DNA of 64,000 nt from Sapria himalayana (GCA_029783825.1 JAREIK010000373.1:181749-245748), one strand, 5' to 3'; positions 48,482 through 61,194 are shown, counted from the first letter of the stretch. Numbers and translations: made by a program. The notes: generated from the letters alone by a model not told the origin.

Positions 48482-50434
48482 ATGGTGCCTAAAGTATGTG
48501 GCTGAGGTGGAGGTGGACGTAGAAATGAACCAAATTTATCTAGTATGTTACATCATGTTGCAAAATGAGTATTATCTCATACCCACCATATCTAGACTTA
48601 AACATCAAATCACCATCTCCATTTCTATCACCATCATTGAGATCTCTACTATCACCTTTATCAGATGTAAGCCCACCATCCATTGTCCTTCCTGCACAGA
48701 CTTTTGATCCATCTCTATCTTCTTTACCACATTTTACACAGATAGTCCCCCATTTACAAAACCAATGACATCATCAAATACCGTGCCTTTCTCTGCATTC
48801 AGTGCTAAGTTAGTAATAAAAATTATGGATGGGAGGTAAATGAAATAATTAAATATGACTTGAAAAAAAAAGTTTGATGTTACTATAAATGGTTTTTTTA
48901 TATATTGTTATGCTTGGCTTGTTTTCAATTCTATTTATTTATTTGTTTTGTTTTATTCCATCTCACAAGTGTTTGACTATAATTACAATGTTTTTAAAAA
49001 AATGGTTGATTCTAAAGCATTCGCTTGGAATAAAATTTCTGAATCGACAAAAAAGTTTTATTTTAATAATTTTAGGTAAAAATAACAAAGAAAAAGCTTT
49101 GAAAATAATTATCTAATTATTTAACAATTATGTTGGTTATTATTCAAGTAGTAAATAATTATGTTCTTGGTGTTATTATAAATTCGTTTGTGATTTTTTT
49201 ATATATAGAATCAGTGCACATGGGCACCTAATTTTGATGGAAACATAAAGTCATTATGGGAGAGCAAAGCTGTTGAATGGGATTCTAATTTTTTCCATAA
49301 ATTGAAGAATATAAAAGAAAGGTATGATTTTATATCCAAAGATGATTATCCCGAGTGGCTTAAGTATTGGGAGGAGCCAGATGTGAAGAAAATATCAGAT
49401 ATTACCAGCAAAAATCGACGAAGTAAGGTAGCTGGACTAGGTTTAGGAATCTACTGACTCACAGGAAGCTAAAAGTCGAGCATTGAGTATGCTCGAGATT
49501 TAATACAATTTTAAAATCTTAAACATTTATTTATTTAATGGTTGTCCTAATAGTCCAATAAATAAAATATGTGCACAATTGTATTAATTTTGTTAAAATT
49601 TTTGATCATTTGTTATTTTATGACTTGATAAATAAATATTCTAGGCTAGAGAATTGGGTCGAGATCCCAATTTTTATAAGATTTTCAAGAAGATTTATGT
49701 GAAGAAAGTGGATGGTCAGTTTGTTGACAACAAGTCTCAGATGATTACTACAAGAATATGTTATATTAATAAAATTCTATGTTATTATAGTACATTTTGA
49801 AAGTTGTTTGTATTGCAAAATATTTATTTTTTTATGTATATCTAGAATAGTATTTTTCTCTATTTTATCTCAGGAACTCATGGAGGAACGTGTGACAGCT
49901 GCTTCTCAACAAGTTGAAGGTTCTATGGATCTTCAATCAATTGACTATGATCTTATTTATTTGGAGACCATAGGAGGTAGTAATAAGTAGCGAGTGTATG
50001 AAAATGGTTCAAAGGAAGTGACATTTTGTTGTAGTAGACGTGCTTCTAATTCATCTATCTCTGCAATGGTGGATGAGGAGGTCGAACAACAAACAATAGA
50101 AACAAATGAATGTATTGTTGTTATGGAGAGCAAAATGAAAAAGAAGGATGAGTAGAAATCTAATTTGAAGGAAGAAATATATGAAATTAAAGAACAGAAG
50201 AATGAGAAGTATACTAATTTGAAGGAAGAAATGTAGGAAATGAAAGAAGAGAAGGAGGAGCAGATTATTTATTTGATGGAAGAAATGCATGAAATTAAAG
50301 AAATGAATGATGAGAAGAAAGAAATTAAGAATGTAATGCAATAGTAGATGTCCTATATGGAGTCACAGTTAGTGGCATTGATGCAACATATAACATTTTG
50401 AGATCTAGCTGCGAAACCTCACAGGAGAGGCTAG
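48482..50434 (+). pseudogene. Second CACTA gene, copy 2 (Transposase_24-like), pseudogene
   Basis: It is related to 13840-15749 exon by exon. ATG at 48482 follows an AG acceptor. Likely exons lie near 48482-48836, 48958-49073, 49209-49503, 49645-49750 and 49875-50434. The family segment reads EWLKYWEEPDVKK, KNRRSKVAGLGLG and ELGRDPNF, then KKVDGQFVDNKSQMI. The last exon encodes a Lys/Glu-rich coiled coil about 18 residues longer than in copy 1, because of an extra KEEMQEMKEEKEEQ-like block (with one stop), and ends PHRRG before TAG at 50434. Stops occur near 48501, 49455, 49988, 50153, 50234 and 50342, so it is dead. Confidence 0.82.
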
Positions 50435-50950
50435 CACAAAATTCCTTACTAATTATGAGGATGATTTAGTATGAGAAATATTTCTGAACTGTTATTGATT
50501 TTTATCTATGTGTAGCAAAATATAATGAGATTTTTTGCAGGTTTCAATTTTCTTTATTCTGGTATCGTTCTTTTCTTTTCTGATTAACCTAATAATGAAT
50601 CTTTGTAGGATACATGATATTGAGACACACACAAAAATTATGATTCAAAGCATTCAGACATTGCCATAGTCCTTCCAATACATATGTCCCATATTTATCG
50701 ATTTCAGCTTGATCAAAAGGAGGCCTAGCTTCTATTATTTTCATTATTCCTAAAATATTTAATTTTTGCACTCTCTTCCTCTCTAAACATCATTACTGGA
50801 CATTCTTTAAATTTTTGTTGAAACTGTATGACTATCAACTTTAATTTGCGTTTGTTCATGTCTATAATAACTATTTTTATATATCTGTGAATATGTTTGT
50901 GTGTCTTCGAATTTTTTGGATAGAGTTTTAGCCTATTATAGGTATGTAAA
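50435..50950. other. 3' flank of the second CACTA gene, copy 2
   Basis: It matches 15750-16265, including GGTATGTAAAAGCC at its end, where the two copies part company: copy 1 goes into the GCN/GTN tract and copy 2 into unrelated DNA. The minus-strand frame 50589-50771 is not conserved. Confidence 0.65.
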
Positions 50951-51339
50951 AGCCTTGGCTAGTCCTCAATGGTACTGGGAACAACACCTTAGCTTCTAAA
51001 GCTGTGAGATGAACCAAAAAATTAATTCCACGCAAATGCAGGTTTGTTCTTGATACTCTTATTTTGTGCAGATATGTATCATTGTAGTTTAGATATGTGA
51101 TTTCTTGTTATCAGTTATTTGTTTGTAAATGTAGTATGTTATGCTCCATGTGTAGGTATAATAATGTTCTCTATCTGCGTGGAGTACTAGAGAAAAAAAA
51201 CTAGAAATGTTAACCATACCTAAGAGACCTATATGCGTGTTTTTTAAGTCCTATATTATTTTCTTCTGTTGTCTTTGATGGTATGTGTATTTGCATGAAA
51301 GTACAAGTGTGTTTGTCATTTAAAGCTATGTGATTATAT
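50951..51339. other. Copy 2-specific insertion, unassigned
   Basis: Mixed-composition DNA that interrupts the 3' module relative to copy 1. It contains AGCAGGTTTG-like and TTGTGCAGATATG words, but no domain, terminal repeat or target duplication was identified. Confidence 0.4.
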
Positions 51340-51660
51340 ATACGTACATATAATACTATAGTATATACTTACATATATACTTTGTATAAATGTACGCATA
51401 TACTAAGTATATATCTACGTATATACTGAGTATATAAGTACATAAAAACTGAGTATATATGTTCGTATATACTGAATATATTTGTACGTATATACTCAAT
51501 ATAAACATACATATATATTGTAGTATATACATATTTATATACTCGGTATATACATAATTTTATATTGTAGTATATATGTACGTATTTACACTGTATATAC
51601 GTACTTTTATACTTTAATATATACCTACGTATATACTGAGTATATACATAAGTGTGTGCA
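51340..51660. repeat. GTATATACTGAGTATATATG-type palindromic minisatellite
   Basis: Units of roughly 22-26 bp of the form TACTGAGTATATATGTACGT repeat about ten times, with GTAC/GTAT centres that read similarly on both strands. Related words occur in the 3' modules at 20380-20600, 21455-21640 and 52060-52240. Confidence 0.8.
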
Positions 51661-51929
51661 TATATTTATTTGTAGACATGTATATATAGTCATACGTACA
51701 CACCCATTTACACATAGACACACTATTGAATATATAATTGCTTGGGCTAATCTTGTCATCATCATGCATTGCTTACTGATGCAGAAAATAGAAGCCATGG
51801 ATTTTAGATTTTTTCTAAAGCTATGGGTTGAAGATATATCTGGTTGAGGCCAGCCAGTCAGATAGAGGTTGGTCTTAAAAATCTTAGAAATTAAGAATGA
51901 ATCATTCAAGCATCATCGCATGCACCTCT
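51661..51929. other. Copy 2-specific insertion, second part, unassigned
   Basis: The small open frames on both strands (51625-51909 minus, 51656-51847 plus) have no recognisable domain. No terminal motif is visible. Confidence 0.35.
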
Positions 51930-52060
51930 TTTATTATTACCAGCGGCAGTGGCAGCAGCGCCATCAGCGGCGGCAGTGCCATCAGAGGCGGCAACGGCAT
52001 CTGCGGCGGCAGCGGTGGTAGTGGTAGTGGCAGCAGCAGCAACAACAACAAATGTAGTAT
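51930..52060. repeat. GCN/GGN triplet tract, copy 2
   Basis: A shorter equivalent of the 16270-16605 and 20930-21435 tracts, ending in AACAACAACAAATGTAGTAT. Copy 1 has a similar end near 20370 (AACGGCAACAAATGTGGTAA). It opens a Ser/Gly-rich frame that is not considered a gene. Confidence 0.75.
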
Positions 52061-52650
52061 ATACATATGTAAATACTCACTATATATTATAATACTATAG
52101 TATTTTATGTACGTATATACTGAATATATATGTACTCAGTATATATGTACACATAATACTATAGTTTTTATTGACATATACTACAGTAATATATGTACGA
52201 GTGAAATGCTAGTATATATGTACATATATACTGTAGTATTATATATTTATCAAAACATAGCTTTATTTATTTATTTTTATTTGATTGAGTGGTTTAAATT
52301 TCTTACAGATAAGGTACCGCATTGTTTACAATACAAAGCTTGTATAAGTAAAAAGTTTTTTCACCAGACATGATGTGTCGTGACTCAGACAATTTTGTCG
52401 TAGTAGAAAAATGGTGATCGGAAGAGTAGAGGGAGAGAAAGAAACATCAATGCATGGATAGATTATACTATATGCATTATCGGTAGATACATTGATAAAT
52501 AAGATGTAATACGATTTTTTTTATTTTTTTTGTTTTAATTATGTAAATTATTGTATAAGAAGTTATTAATGATTTTATTTTTTGTTAATTATAAATTATC
52601 ATTTATAGTATGTGTTTTTATTCAATTTAATATAAAAATTTTAAATTATT
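52061..52650. other. CACTA 3' non-coding module, copy 2
   Basis: It matches 21455-22059 in order, including GTACGAGTGAAATGCTAGTA, GGTACCGCATTGTTTA and TTTTGTCGTAG. No gene is visible. Confidence 0.78.
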
Positions 52651-52679
52651 TAATTAAAAAATTTTAAAATAAATTAAAT

Positions 52680-53186
52680 TCTGAACTAGTTTTGAAATTA
52701 AAATAACTAGAGAAAATTCCGTCACTAATGTAGCAAATTTTCCCTTGCTAATTTAGCTAGGGAAAATTCCTTTACTAAATTAGCAAAAGAAAACTTCCTT
52801 TCTAAATTAGCTAGGGAAAATATCGCTAGCTAATTTAGCAAGAGATTTTTTCCATAGCTAAATTTATTTTGCTAGGGACTATTTCATTCGCAAATATTTA
52901 GTGATGAGCACCTTTGTTTGGGAAACCTTCCATCGTTATATCTATTTATCAATGGAAACTCTCATTTAGCTTGCTAATATAGCTAGGGAAATTATTTTTT
53001 TTAGCTAGGAATTTTTTTGTTGCTGAATTAATAGCTAGGGATACTTTCCCTCACTACATTTTAGCAAAGAGCACTTTAGATTGGGAATGGTTCCATCGTC
53101 GATCCATCGCTATACCTTGTTTAGCAATGGAAAACCTTATTTAGCTAGGGAATTGTCTCTAGCTATTTAAGATTTTTATTTTAGTA
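52680..53186. repeat. CACTA 3' subterminal repeats and decayed terminus, copy 2
   Basis: Alternating AATTTAGCTAGGGAAAATTC and TTAGCAAGAGA words run to 52850. Longer units with GGGAA(A/T)(C/G)(C/G)TTCCATCG and TTTAGCAATGGAAA appear at about 52925 and 53095. The end ATTTTTATTTTAGTA looks like a mutated complement of CACTACAAGAAAAT. It is about 350 bp longer than the truncated copy 1 end. Confidence 0.82.
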
Positions 53187-55098
53187 CTATTCATCTTATT
53201 TTTCTTATACTTCTTATTCTTAAAATTCTTCTTATTATTCTTATTCTTCTAATTTTTCTAATTCTCCTTATTAGTCTTATTCTTCTTATACCTATCATTC
53301 TTTTTATTCTTCTTATTCTTTTTATACTTTTTATTCTTCTTATTCTTCATATTCTACTTATTCTTCTTATTTATTTTATTATTCTTATTTGTATTATTTT
53401 TCTTATACATCATTATTATTCTCATTCTTCTTATTCTTTCTATTCTTCTTATTCTTCTTATTCTTTTTATTCTTTTTATTCTTCTTAAATTTTTTTCTTC
53501 TTCTTATTATTCTATTTCTACTAATTCTACTTTGTCTTTTTACTAATTAAGTCTTCTAATTTTTCTTATTTTGCTTATTCTTCTATTTCTTCATATTCAT
53601 CTCATTTTTGTTATTATTTTTGTACTTCTTATTCTTTTTCTCCTTCTTATACTTACTATTTTTTTTATTCTTCTTATTCTTCTTATTTTTTATTAACTTC
53701 TTATTCTTCTTATTTTTCTTATTCTTATTATTCTTCTAATTATTCTAATTATTCTTATTTTTTGTATTCTTCTTATTCTACTTATTCTTCAAATTCTTCT
53801 TTTTCTTTTTTTCTTCATATTCAACTTATTATTCTTATTCATCTTATTCATCTTATATTTATTATTATTATTCTTCTTCTAATACTTCTTATTTTTATTA
53901 TTCTTTTTATTCAAGTTAATCTAATTATTCTTTTTTAATTCTTCTTATTCTAATTTTTCTTCTTATTCTAATTTTTCTTCTTATTCTTCATTTTCATTTT
54001 AAATCTTATTATTCATCTTATTCTACTTATTCTTAATATTTTTGTATTATTCTTATTTTTATTATTTTTCTTATTCTTCTTATTCTTCTTATTCATCGTA
54101 TTCTACTTATTCTTCTTATTATTCTTTTTGTCATCTTTTTCTTCTTTTTCATCTTATTCTCTTTATACTTATTATTATTATTATTATTATTCTTTTTATC
54201 TTCTTATTATTCTAATTATTCTTATTCTTATTATTCTTTTTATTCTTATTAATCTTCTTTTTCTTCTTATTCTTATTATTTTTCTTATTTTTCTTATTCT
54301 CCTTATTCTTCTTATCCTCTTATTCTCCTTTTTTTATTAGTCTTATTCTTCTTAGTCTTCATATTATTCTTACTCTTCTTATTCTTTTTATTCTTTTTAT
54401 TCTTTTTATTCTTCTTATTTTTCTTATTCTTTTCATTCTTTTTATTCTTTTTATTCTTCTTATTCTTACTATCCTTATTATTCTTCTATTCTTCTTATTC
54501 TTTTTATTCTCCTTGTTCTTTTTTTTCTTCTTACTTTTATTACTATTCTTATTCTTTTTATCTGTCATATTCTTCATATTTTTTAATTTTTTATATTCTT
54601 ATCTTTCTTCTTATTCTTCTATAACTTATTTTTGTATTTATTTTTCTTAATCTTCATAATTTTATTATTGTTTTTATTCATCATTTTTCTTCATATATTA
54701 CTTATTTTTCTTTTTCTTCTTATAATAATAATAATAATTATTATTATTATTCTTTTTCTTCTTATTCTTCATATTTTTCATATTCATCTATTTCTTTTTA
54801 TTCTTCTTATTCTTCTTATTTTTCTTATTATTCTTATTCTACTTATTATTCATATTTTTTTATTCTACGTATTCTTCTAAAATTTATTATTTTTCTTAAT
54901 CTTCTTTTTCTTCTTATTCTTCTTATTCTTCTTATTATTCTTATTCAACTTATTTATCTTATTCTTATTTTTATTTTTTTATTTTTATTATATATCTTTT
55001 TTATATTCATATTCTTTTTATTTAGTATTATTATTATTATTATTATATTACTTATTTTTCTTATTCTTGTTATTCTTCTTATTCTTCTATATCTTATT

Positions 55099-55129
<31 letters not shown>

Positions 55130-56149
55130 TTATAGTTATTCTTCTTATTCTTCTTATTTATATTATTATTATTATTAATTTTTTTTCTTATAATTCTTCA
55201 TCTTCATATTCTTTTTATTCTTTTTATTTTTCTTATACTACTTATTTTTCTTATTCTTGTTATTCTTATTATTCTTATACTTATTATTCTTTTTATTCTT
55301 CTTATTCTTATTATTCTTATTATTCTTATTAGTCTTATTATACTTATTAATCTTCTTATTCTTCTTATTTTTCTTAATCTTCTTATTCTTTTTATTCTTC
55401 TTATTATTCTTATTTTTCTTATTTTTCTAATTTTTGTTATTTTTCTTATTTTTTCGTATATTTCTTATTCTTCTTATTCTACTTATTCTTTAAATTATTT
55501 TTTTTCATTATATTCTACTTATTCTATTTATTCATCTTATTCTTTTTATATTTCTTAATTTTCTTTTTCTTTTTATATTTCTTATTTTTATTATTTTTTT
55601 TATTCTTCTTAATCTAATTTTTAATTTTATTCTTCTTATTCTTGTTATTCTAATTTTTCTTCTTATTCTTTATGTTCATTTTATTCTTCTTATTCTACTT
55701 ATTTTTCATATTTTTTTATTTTTCTTATTTTTCGTATTCACCCTATTCTTCTTTTTCTTCTTATCTTCTTATTCTTCTTTTTCTTCTTATCATCTTATTC
55801 TTCTTATTCTTCTAATTCTTCTTGTTTTTCTATTTATTTTTCTTCTTATTCTTCATATTCTTATAATTCTTCTTATTCTTCTTATTTTTCTTATTCTTCT
55901 TATTCTTTGTTTTCTTCTTATTCTTCTTATATTCTTATTATTCTAATTCTTGTTATTCTTCTTAGTCATCTTTTTCTTCTATTTATTCTTATTCTTCTTA
56001 TTTTTCTTACTCTTTTTTTCTTCTTAATTTTCTTATTAATCTTATTCATCATATTCATTTAATTCTTTATATTTATCATATTCTTCTTTAACTTCTTATT
56101 CTTCTTATTCGTCTTATTCTTCTTATTATTCTTATTCTTATTATTTTTA

Positions 56150-56560
56150 TTAGCATTCTTATACTTATTATTCTTCTTATTTTTTTATTCTTCTTATTCC
56201 TCTTATTCTTCTTATTCTTCTTATTCTTCTTATTCTTCTTATTCCTCTTATTCTTCTTATTCTTCTTACTCTTCTTATTTTATTATTAGTCTTATTCTTC
56301 TTATACTTTTCATTCTTTGTATTCTTTGTATTCTTATTATTTTTGTTATTATTCTTATTATTCTTATTCTTCTTATTCTTATTATTTTTATTAGTATTCT
56401 TATACTTCTTATTCTTCTTATTTTTTTATTCTTCTTATTCTTCTTATTCCACTTATTCTTCTTATTCTTCTTACTCTTCTTATTTTTTTATTAGTCTTAT
56501 TCTTATTATACTTCTCGTTCTTTTTATTCTTTGTATTCTTATTATTTTTGTTATTCTTTT
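56150..56560 (+). repeat. Direct duplication inside the 9-bp array
   Basis: About 190 bp at 56150-56345 (from ATTAGCATTCTTATACTTAT through TTTTTGTTATTATTC) is repeated at about 56385-56560 with a few differences. The shared marks are CTTACTCTTCTTATTTT, TTATTAGTCTTATTC and TTTGTATTCTTATTATTTTTG. Long segments have therefore been copied inside the array, not only single units. Confidence 0.7.
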
Positions 56561-56984
56561 TTTTCTTATTATTCTTCTTATTCTATTTATTCTTCTTATT
56601 CTTCTTAGTCTTCTTATATTTATTATTTTTTATTCTTCTGATTCTTCTTATTCTTTTTATTCTTTTATTCTTTTATTCTTTTTATTCTTTTTTTCTATTC
56701 TTAAAATTCTTTTTTTTTTCATATTCTTCTTTTTTTTATTATTCTTCTTATTCTTCTTTTTCAGCTTATTCTTCTATAACTTATTTTTGTTTTTATTATT
56801 CTTATTCTTCATATTTTTATTATACTTCTTATTCATCTTTTTTCTACTTATATTACTTATTTTTTTATTCTTTTTATTATTCTTATTATTCTTATTATTT
56901 TTATTATTCTTAATCTTCTTATTCTTCTTATTTTTCTTATTCAACTTAGTATTCATATTCTTTTTATACTTCTTATTCTTCTTA

Positions 56985-57170
56985 TTTTTCTTATTATTCT
57001 TATTCTACTTATTATTCATATTTATTTATTCTTCATATTCTTCTAAATATTATTATTCTTCTTAATCTTCTTATTCTTCTTATTTTTCTTATTATTCTTA
57101 TTCTACTTATTATTCAAATTTTTTATCCTTCGTATTCTTCTAAATATTCTTAATCTTCCTAATCTTCTTA
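56985..57170 (+). repeat. About 95-bp tandem block inside the 9-bp array
   Basis: A block marked by CTTATTCTACTTATTATTCA, then GTATTCTTCTAAATATT-like and TAATCTTC words, occurs at about 56985-57078 and 57080-57170. A third relative lies near 54830-54905. Confidence 0.6.
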
Positions 57171-58254
57171 TGCTTCTTATTATTCTTATTATACTTATTC
57201 TTTTTATACTTCTTATTCTTCTTATTCTTCTTATTATTGTTTTTCTTGTTATTTTAGTTATTCTTCTTAATCATCTTTTTTATCTTTTTCTTCTTATTTT
57301 TAATGTTTTCATTTTTTGTACATTTCTTCTTTATCTTCATATTTTTCTTATTCTTTTTATTCTTCTTATACTACTTATTTTTCTTATTCTTCATTTTCTT
57401 GTTAATCTTCTTATACTTCTTGTTCTTCTTAATCTTCTTATTGTTCTTATTTTTCTTATTCTTCTTATTCTTCTTATTTTTCATATTATTCTTATTCTTC
57501 TTATTTTTCTTATTCTTCTTATTATACTTATTCTTCGAAATCTTTTATTTCTTTTTTTCTTATATTTTACTTATTCTTAATATTAATCTTATTCTTCTTA
57601 TATTTCTAATTTTTCTTATTCTTCTTATACTTCTTATTTTTATTATTATTCTTATTCTTCTTATTCTAATTATTTTTTTATTATTTTTATTCTTCTTATT
57701 CTAATTTTTCTTCTTACTCTGCATATTCAATTAATTCTACTTATTCATCTTATTCTACATATTCTTCAAATTTTTTTTATTCTAATTTGTCTTATTCTCT
57801 CAATTCTTCTTTTTCTTATTATTCTTATTATTTTTTTATTTTTGTTACTCTAATAATTTTTATTATTCTTGTTATTCTTATTATTTTTTATATTCTTCTT
57901 ATTTTTCATATTCTTCATATTCTTCTTATTTTTTATTCTTTTTATTCTTGTTATTCTTTTTAATCATCTTATTCTTATTATTTTGATTTTTCTTCTTATT
58001 CATTTTATTCTTCTTATTCTTATTATTCTTCTTAATTTAATTATTTTTCATATTTTTTTATTCTTATAATTCTTCATTTCTTCATATTCTTCTTATTCTT
58101 TTTATTCTTCTTATTCTTTTTAATCTTTTTATTCATTTATCTTATTCTTCTAATTCTTATTTTTTTTATTATTCTTATTCTTAATATTCTCGTATTCTTT
58201 TTATTCTTCTCATTCTTCTTTAATTATTTATTATTTTTATTTTTCTTATTCTTC

Positions 58255-58525
58255 TTATTCTTCTTTTTCTTCTTATTCTTCTTTTTCTTCTTTTTCTTCT
58301 TTTTCTTCATTTCTTCTTTTTCTTCCTTTTCTACCTTTTCTTCCATTTTTTTCATTTTTTCCATTTTTTCCATTTTTTCCATTTTTTCCATTTCTTCCTT
58401 TTCTTCCATTTCTTCCTTTTCTTCATTTTGTTCCGTTTCATCCTTTTCTTCATTTTCTTCCTTTTCTTCTTTTTCTTGCTTTTCTTCCTTTTCGTCCTTT
58501 TCTTCCTTTTCTTCTTTTTATTCCT
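58255..58525. repeat. Pure pyrimidine tract with 9- and 12-bp units
   Basis: The plus strand is almost entirely C and T here: TTCTTCTTTTTCTTC, then CCATTTTTT repeats (58340-58390), then TTCCTTTTCTTC repeats. The complementary strand opens Lys/Glu/Met-rich frames, which are compositional. Such tracts can form triplex DNA. Confidence 0.8.
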
Positions 58526-60469
58526 ATTATTCTTATTCTTCTTATTTTTTTTATTCTTCTTATTATTCTTATTCTGCTTATTCTTATTATTCTTCTTAAT
58601 CTTTTTATTCATTTTTTCTTCTTTTTCTTCTTATTCTTATTTTTATTCTTTTTCTTCTTATTCTTAATATTCTTTGATTCTTCTTATTCTTCTTTTATTA
58701 ATTATTATTCTTATTCTTATTATTCTTCTTTTTCTTCTTTTTTATCTTTTTACTTTTTTATTTTTCTTATTCTTCTAATTATTCTGATTCATCTTATTAA
58801 TCTTAATCTTATTTTTCTCCTTATTCTTGTTTTTTCTTCCTATTATTCTTATTCTTCGTATTCTTCTTATTCTTTTATTTCTTCTTATTCTTTTTATTCT
58901 TATTATTCTTCATATTTTTCTTATTCTTCTTATTATTCTTATTCTTCTTATTCTTCTTATTTTTATTATAATTATAATTATAATTATAATAATAATTATA
59001 ATAATTATTATTATTCTTATTCTTATTATTCATCTTATTCATCCTATTCTTCTAATTCTTCTAATTCTTATTATTCTTTTTATTCTTCTAATCTTATTAT
59101 TCTTCTTATTCTTCTAATTCTTATTATTCTTCTTATTCTTCTTATTCATCTTATTCTTCGTATTCTTCTAATTATTCTAATTTTTATTATTCTTCTAATT
59201 CTTATTATTTTTCTTATTCTTCTTTTTGTTATTTTTTTTATTCCTCTTATTTTTCTAATTCTTTTTATTCTTCATCTCCCTTTTATTATTTTAATTGTTA
59301 TTATTCTTTTTATTCTACTTATTCTTATTAGTTTTATTATTCTTCTTATCTTCTCATCCTTCTTATCCTTCTCATCCTTCTTATCCTTCTTATCCTTCTT
59401 ATCCATCATATCCTTCTTATACTTTATTACTTCTTTTCATTATTATCCATCGTATGCTTCTTATCTTTCTTATCTTTATTATTATTATTATTATTATTAT
59501 TCTTATTCTTATTCTTCTTTTTCTTCTTCTTCTTATTCTTCTTATTATTCTTTTTTTATTCTTATTATTCTTTTTTTTCTTCTATTTCTTCTTATTAAAC
59601 ATATTCATCTTATTATTCTTATTCTTTTTATCCTTCTTATTCTTATTTTTCATCTTATTCTTCTTTTTCTTTTATTCTTCTTTTTATTCGTATTCTTATT
59701 ATTTTTCATATTCTTCATATTCTTATTATTTTGCTTATTCTTCTTATACTTTTTATATTTTAATTATTATATTTCTTCTTTTTTCTTTTATACCTTTTAT
59801 TCTTTTTATTCTTTTTATTCTTTTATTCTTTTATTCTTTTTATTCTTTTTATTCTTTTTATTCTTTTTATTCTTTTTATTCTTTTTATTCTTTTTATTAT
59901 TTTTATTCTTCATATTATTGTTATTAGTCTTATTGTTTTTATTCTTTTTAATTTTCTTAGTATTTTTATTCTTCTTATTCTACATTTTCTCGTTATTAAT
60001 TTTAGTCTTCTTATTCTTTTTATTCTTTTAATTATTCTTATTCTTCTAATTTTTCCTATTCTTCTTATTCTTCGTTTTCTACATATTCTTATTTTTCTTC
60101 TTATTCTTCTTATTCTTCTTATTCTTCTTATTCTTCTTATTCTTATTATTCTACCAATTCTACTTAATGTCCTTATTTTTATTATTATTCTTATTCTTCT
60201 TATTCTTCTTAATCTTCTTATTATTCTTATTCTTCTTTTTCTTAATATTCTTCTTTTTCTTCTTAATTTTTTATTATTCTTATTTTTCTTATTTTTCTTA
60301 TTCTTCTTATTCTTCTAATTCTTATTATTCTTATTATAATTCTTATTATTCTAATTCATATTAATCTTATTCTTATTCTTATTTTTCTTATTATTTTTAG
60401 TCTTTTTATTATTCTTATTATAGTTATTCTACTTATTCTTCTAATTCTTCTTATTCTTCTTAGTCATCT

Positions 60470-60834
60470 TATATATATATATATATATATCTATCTATCT
60501 ATCAATATATTAATCAATCTATCTATCTAGATATTTGGCTATTTGGCTATCTGGCTACATATATATCATTATATCTATCTGTCTATCTATCTATCTATCT
60601 GTCTATCTATCTAAGTTTCTAACTTTATATCTATCTATATGTCTATCTGTCTATTTATCTATTATTAATTTTCTACCTACCTATCTATCTTTCTATCTAT
60701 CTATCTAGATATCTATCAATTTGTCTATTTTTATGTCTATTTTTCTGTCTTTCTATCTATATCTCTATTTATCTATCTGTAAATTTGTTTATCAAGACTA
60801 TCTATCTGTCTGTCTATCTATCTATCTATCTACC

Positions 60835-60879
<45 letters not shown>

Positions 60880-61163
60880 CTCTCTCTCTCTCTATCTATA
60901 TATACATATATCTGTCAATCTATTAATCTGTCTTTCTATCTTGCTATCTAACTATCTAACTATATATCTATCTATCTATCTATCAATTTTTCTTTCTGTT
61001 TATCTATATATCTATCATTCTTTCTATATGTCTATTTGTTTATCTATCTATCTATCTAATTGGTGATCTATCTTTCTGTATATCTATTTGTCTATCTATT
61101 TGTCGATCTGTCCATCTGTCTATATGTATTTAGTCTATTTGTCAATCAATCAATCAATCTATT

Positions 61164-61194
<31 letters not shown>

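Larger units (their letters stand above)
34758..53186 (+). mobile_element. CACTA DNA transposon, copy 2, lacking the TNP2 gene
   Basis: The left end AACTACAAGAAAATG is a slightly mutated CACTACAAGAAAA. The right end ATTTTTATTTTAGTA (to 53186) resembles a decayed complementary end that would finish TAGTG. Related to copy 1 are the 5' subterminal array (34758-35645), AT-rich interior (35646-36840), the 540-bp repeat (46836-47470), leader and CT tract (47471-48125), second gene (48482-50434), 3' module and 3' subterminal repeats. The TNP2 gene is deleted after its second codon, so the copy is non-autonomous. Between 36841 and 46835 lies DNA not seen in copy 1. The 3-bp flanks (TTA left, CTA right) match at only two positions, so the target duplication is unproven. 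Confidence 0.85.
53187..60465. repeat. 7.3-kb array of a 9-bp ATTCTTCTT-type unit
   Basis: The basic step is ATTCTTCTT (9 bp) with variants such as ATTATTCTT, ATTTTTCTT and ATTCTTTTT. A 9-bp unit keeps the triplet phase, so the three forward frames read Ile-Leu-Leu, Phe-Phe-Leu and Ser-Ser-Tyr and the reverse Lys-Lys-Asn. This explains the long open frames on both strands; none is a gene. Locally homogenised stretches include (TTTTTATTC)n at about 59794-59898, (CTTCTTATC)n at about 59345-59425, TTCCTTTTC-type units at 58255-58520 and (AAT/ATT)n at 58965-59015. Confidence 0.96.

Noticed and set aside
50051..50341. 96-codon minus-strand Phe/Leu-rich frame
   Set aside because: It is the antisense shadow of the coiled-coil exon of the second CACTA gene.
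56343..57065. 240-codon Leu/Phe/Ile/Ser/Tyr frame resembling a membrane protein
   Set aside because: It is generated by the 9-bp ATTCTTCTT unit, which stays in triplet phase; frame changes inside it follow unit variants, not protein structure.
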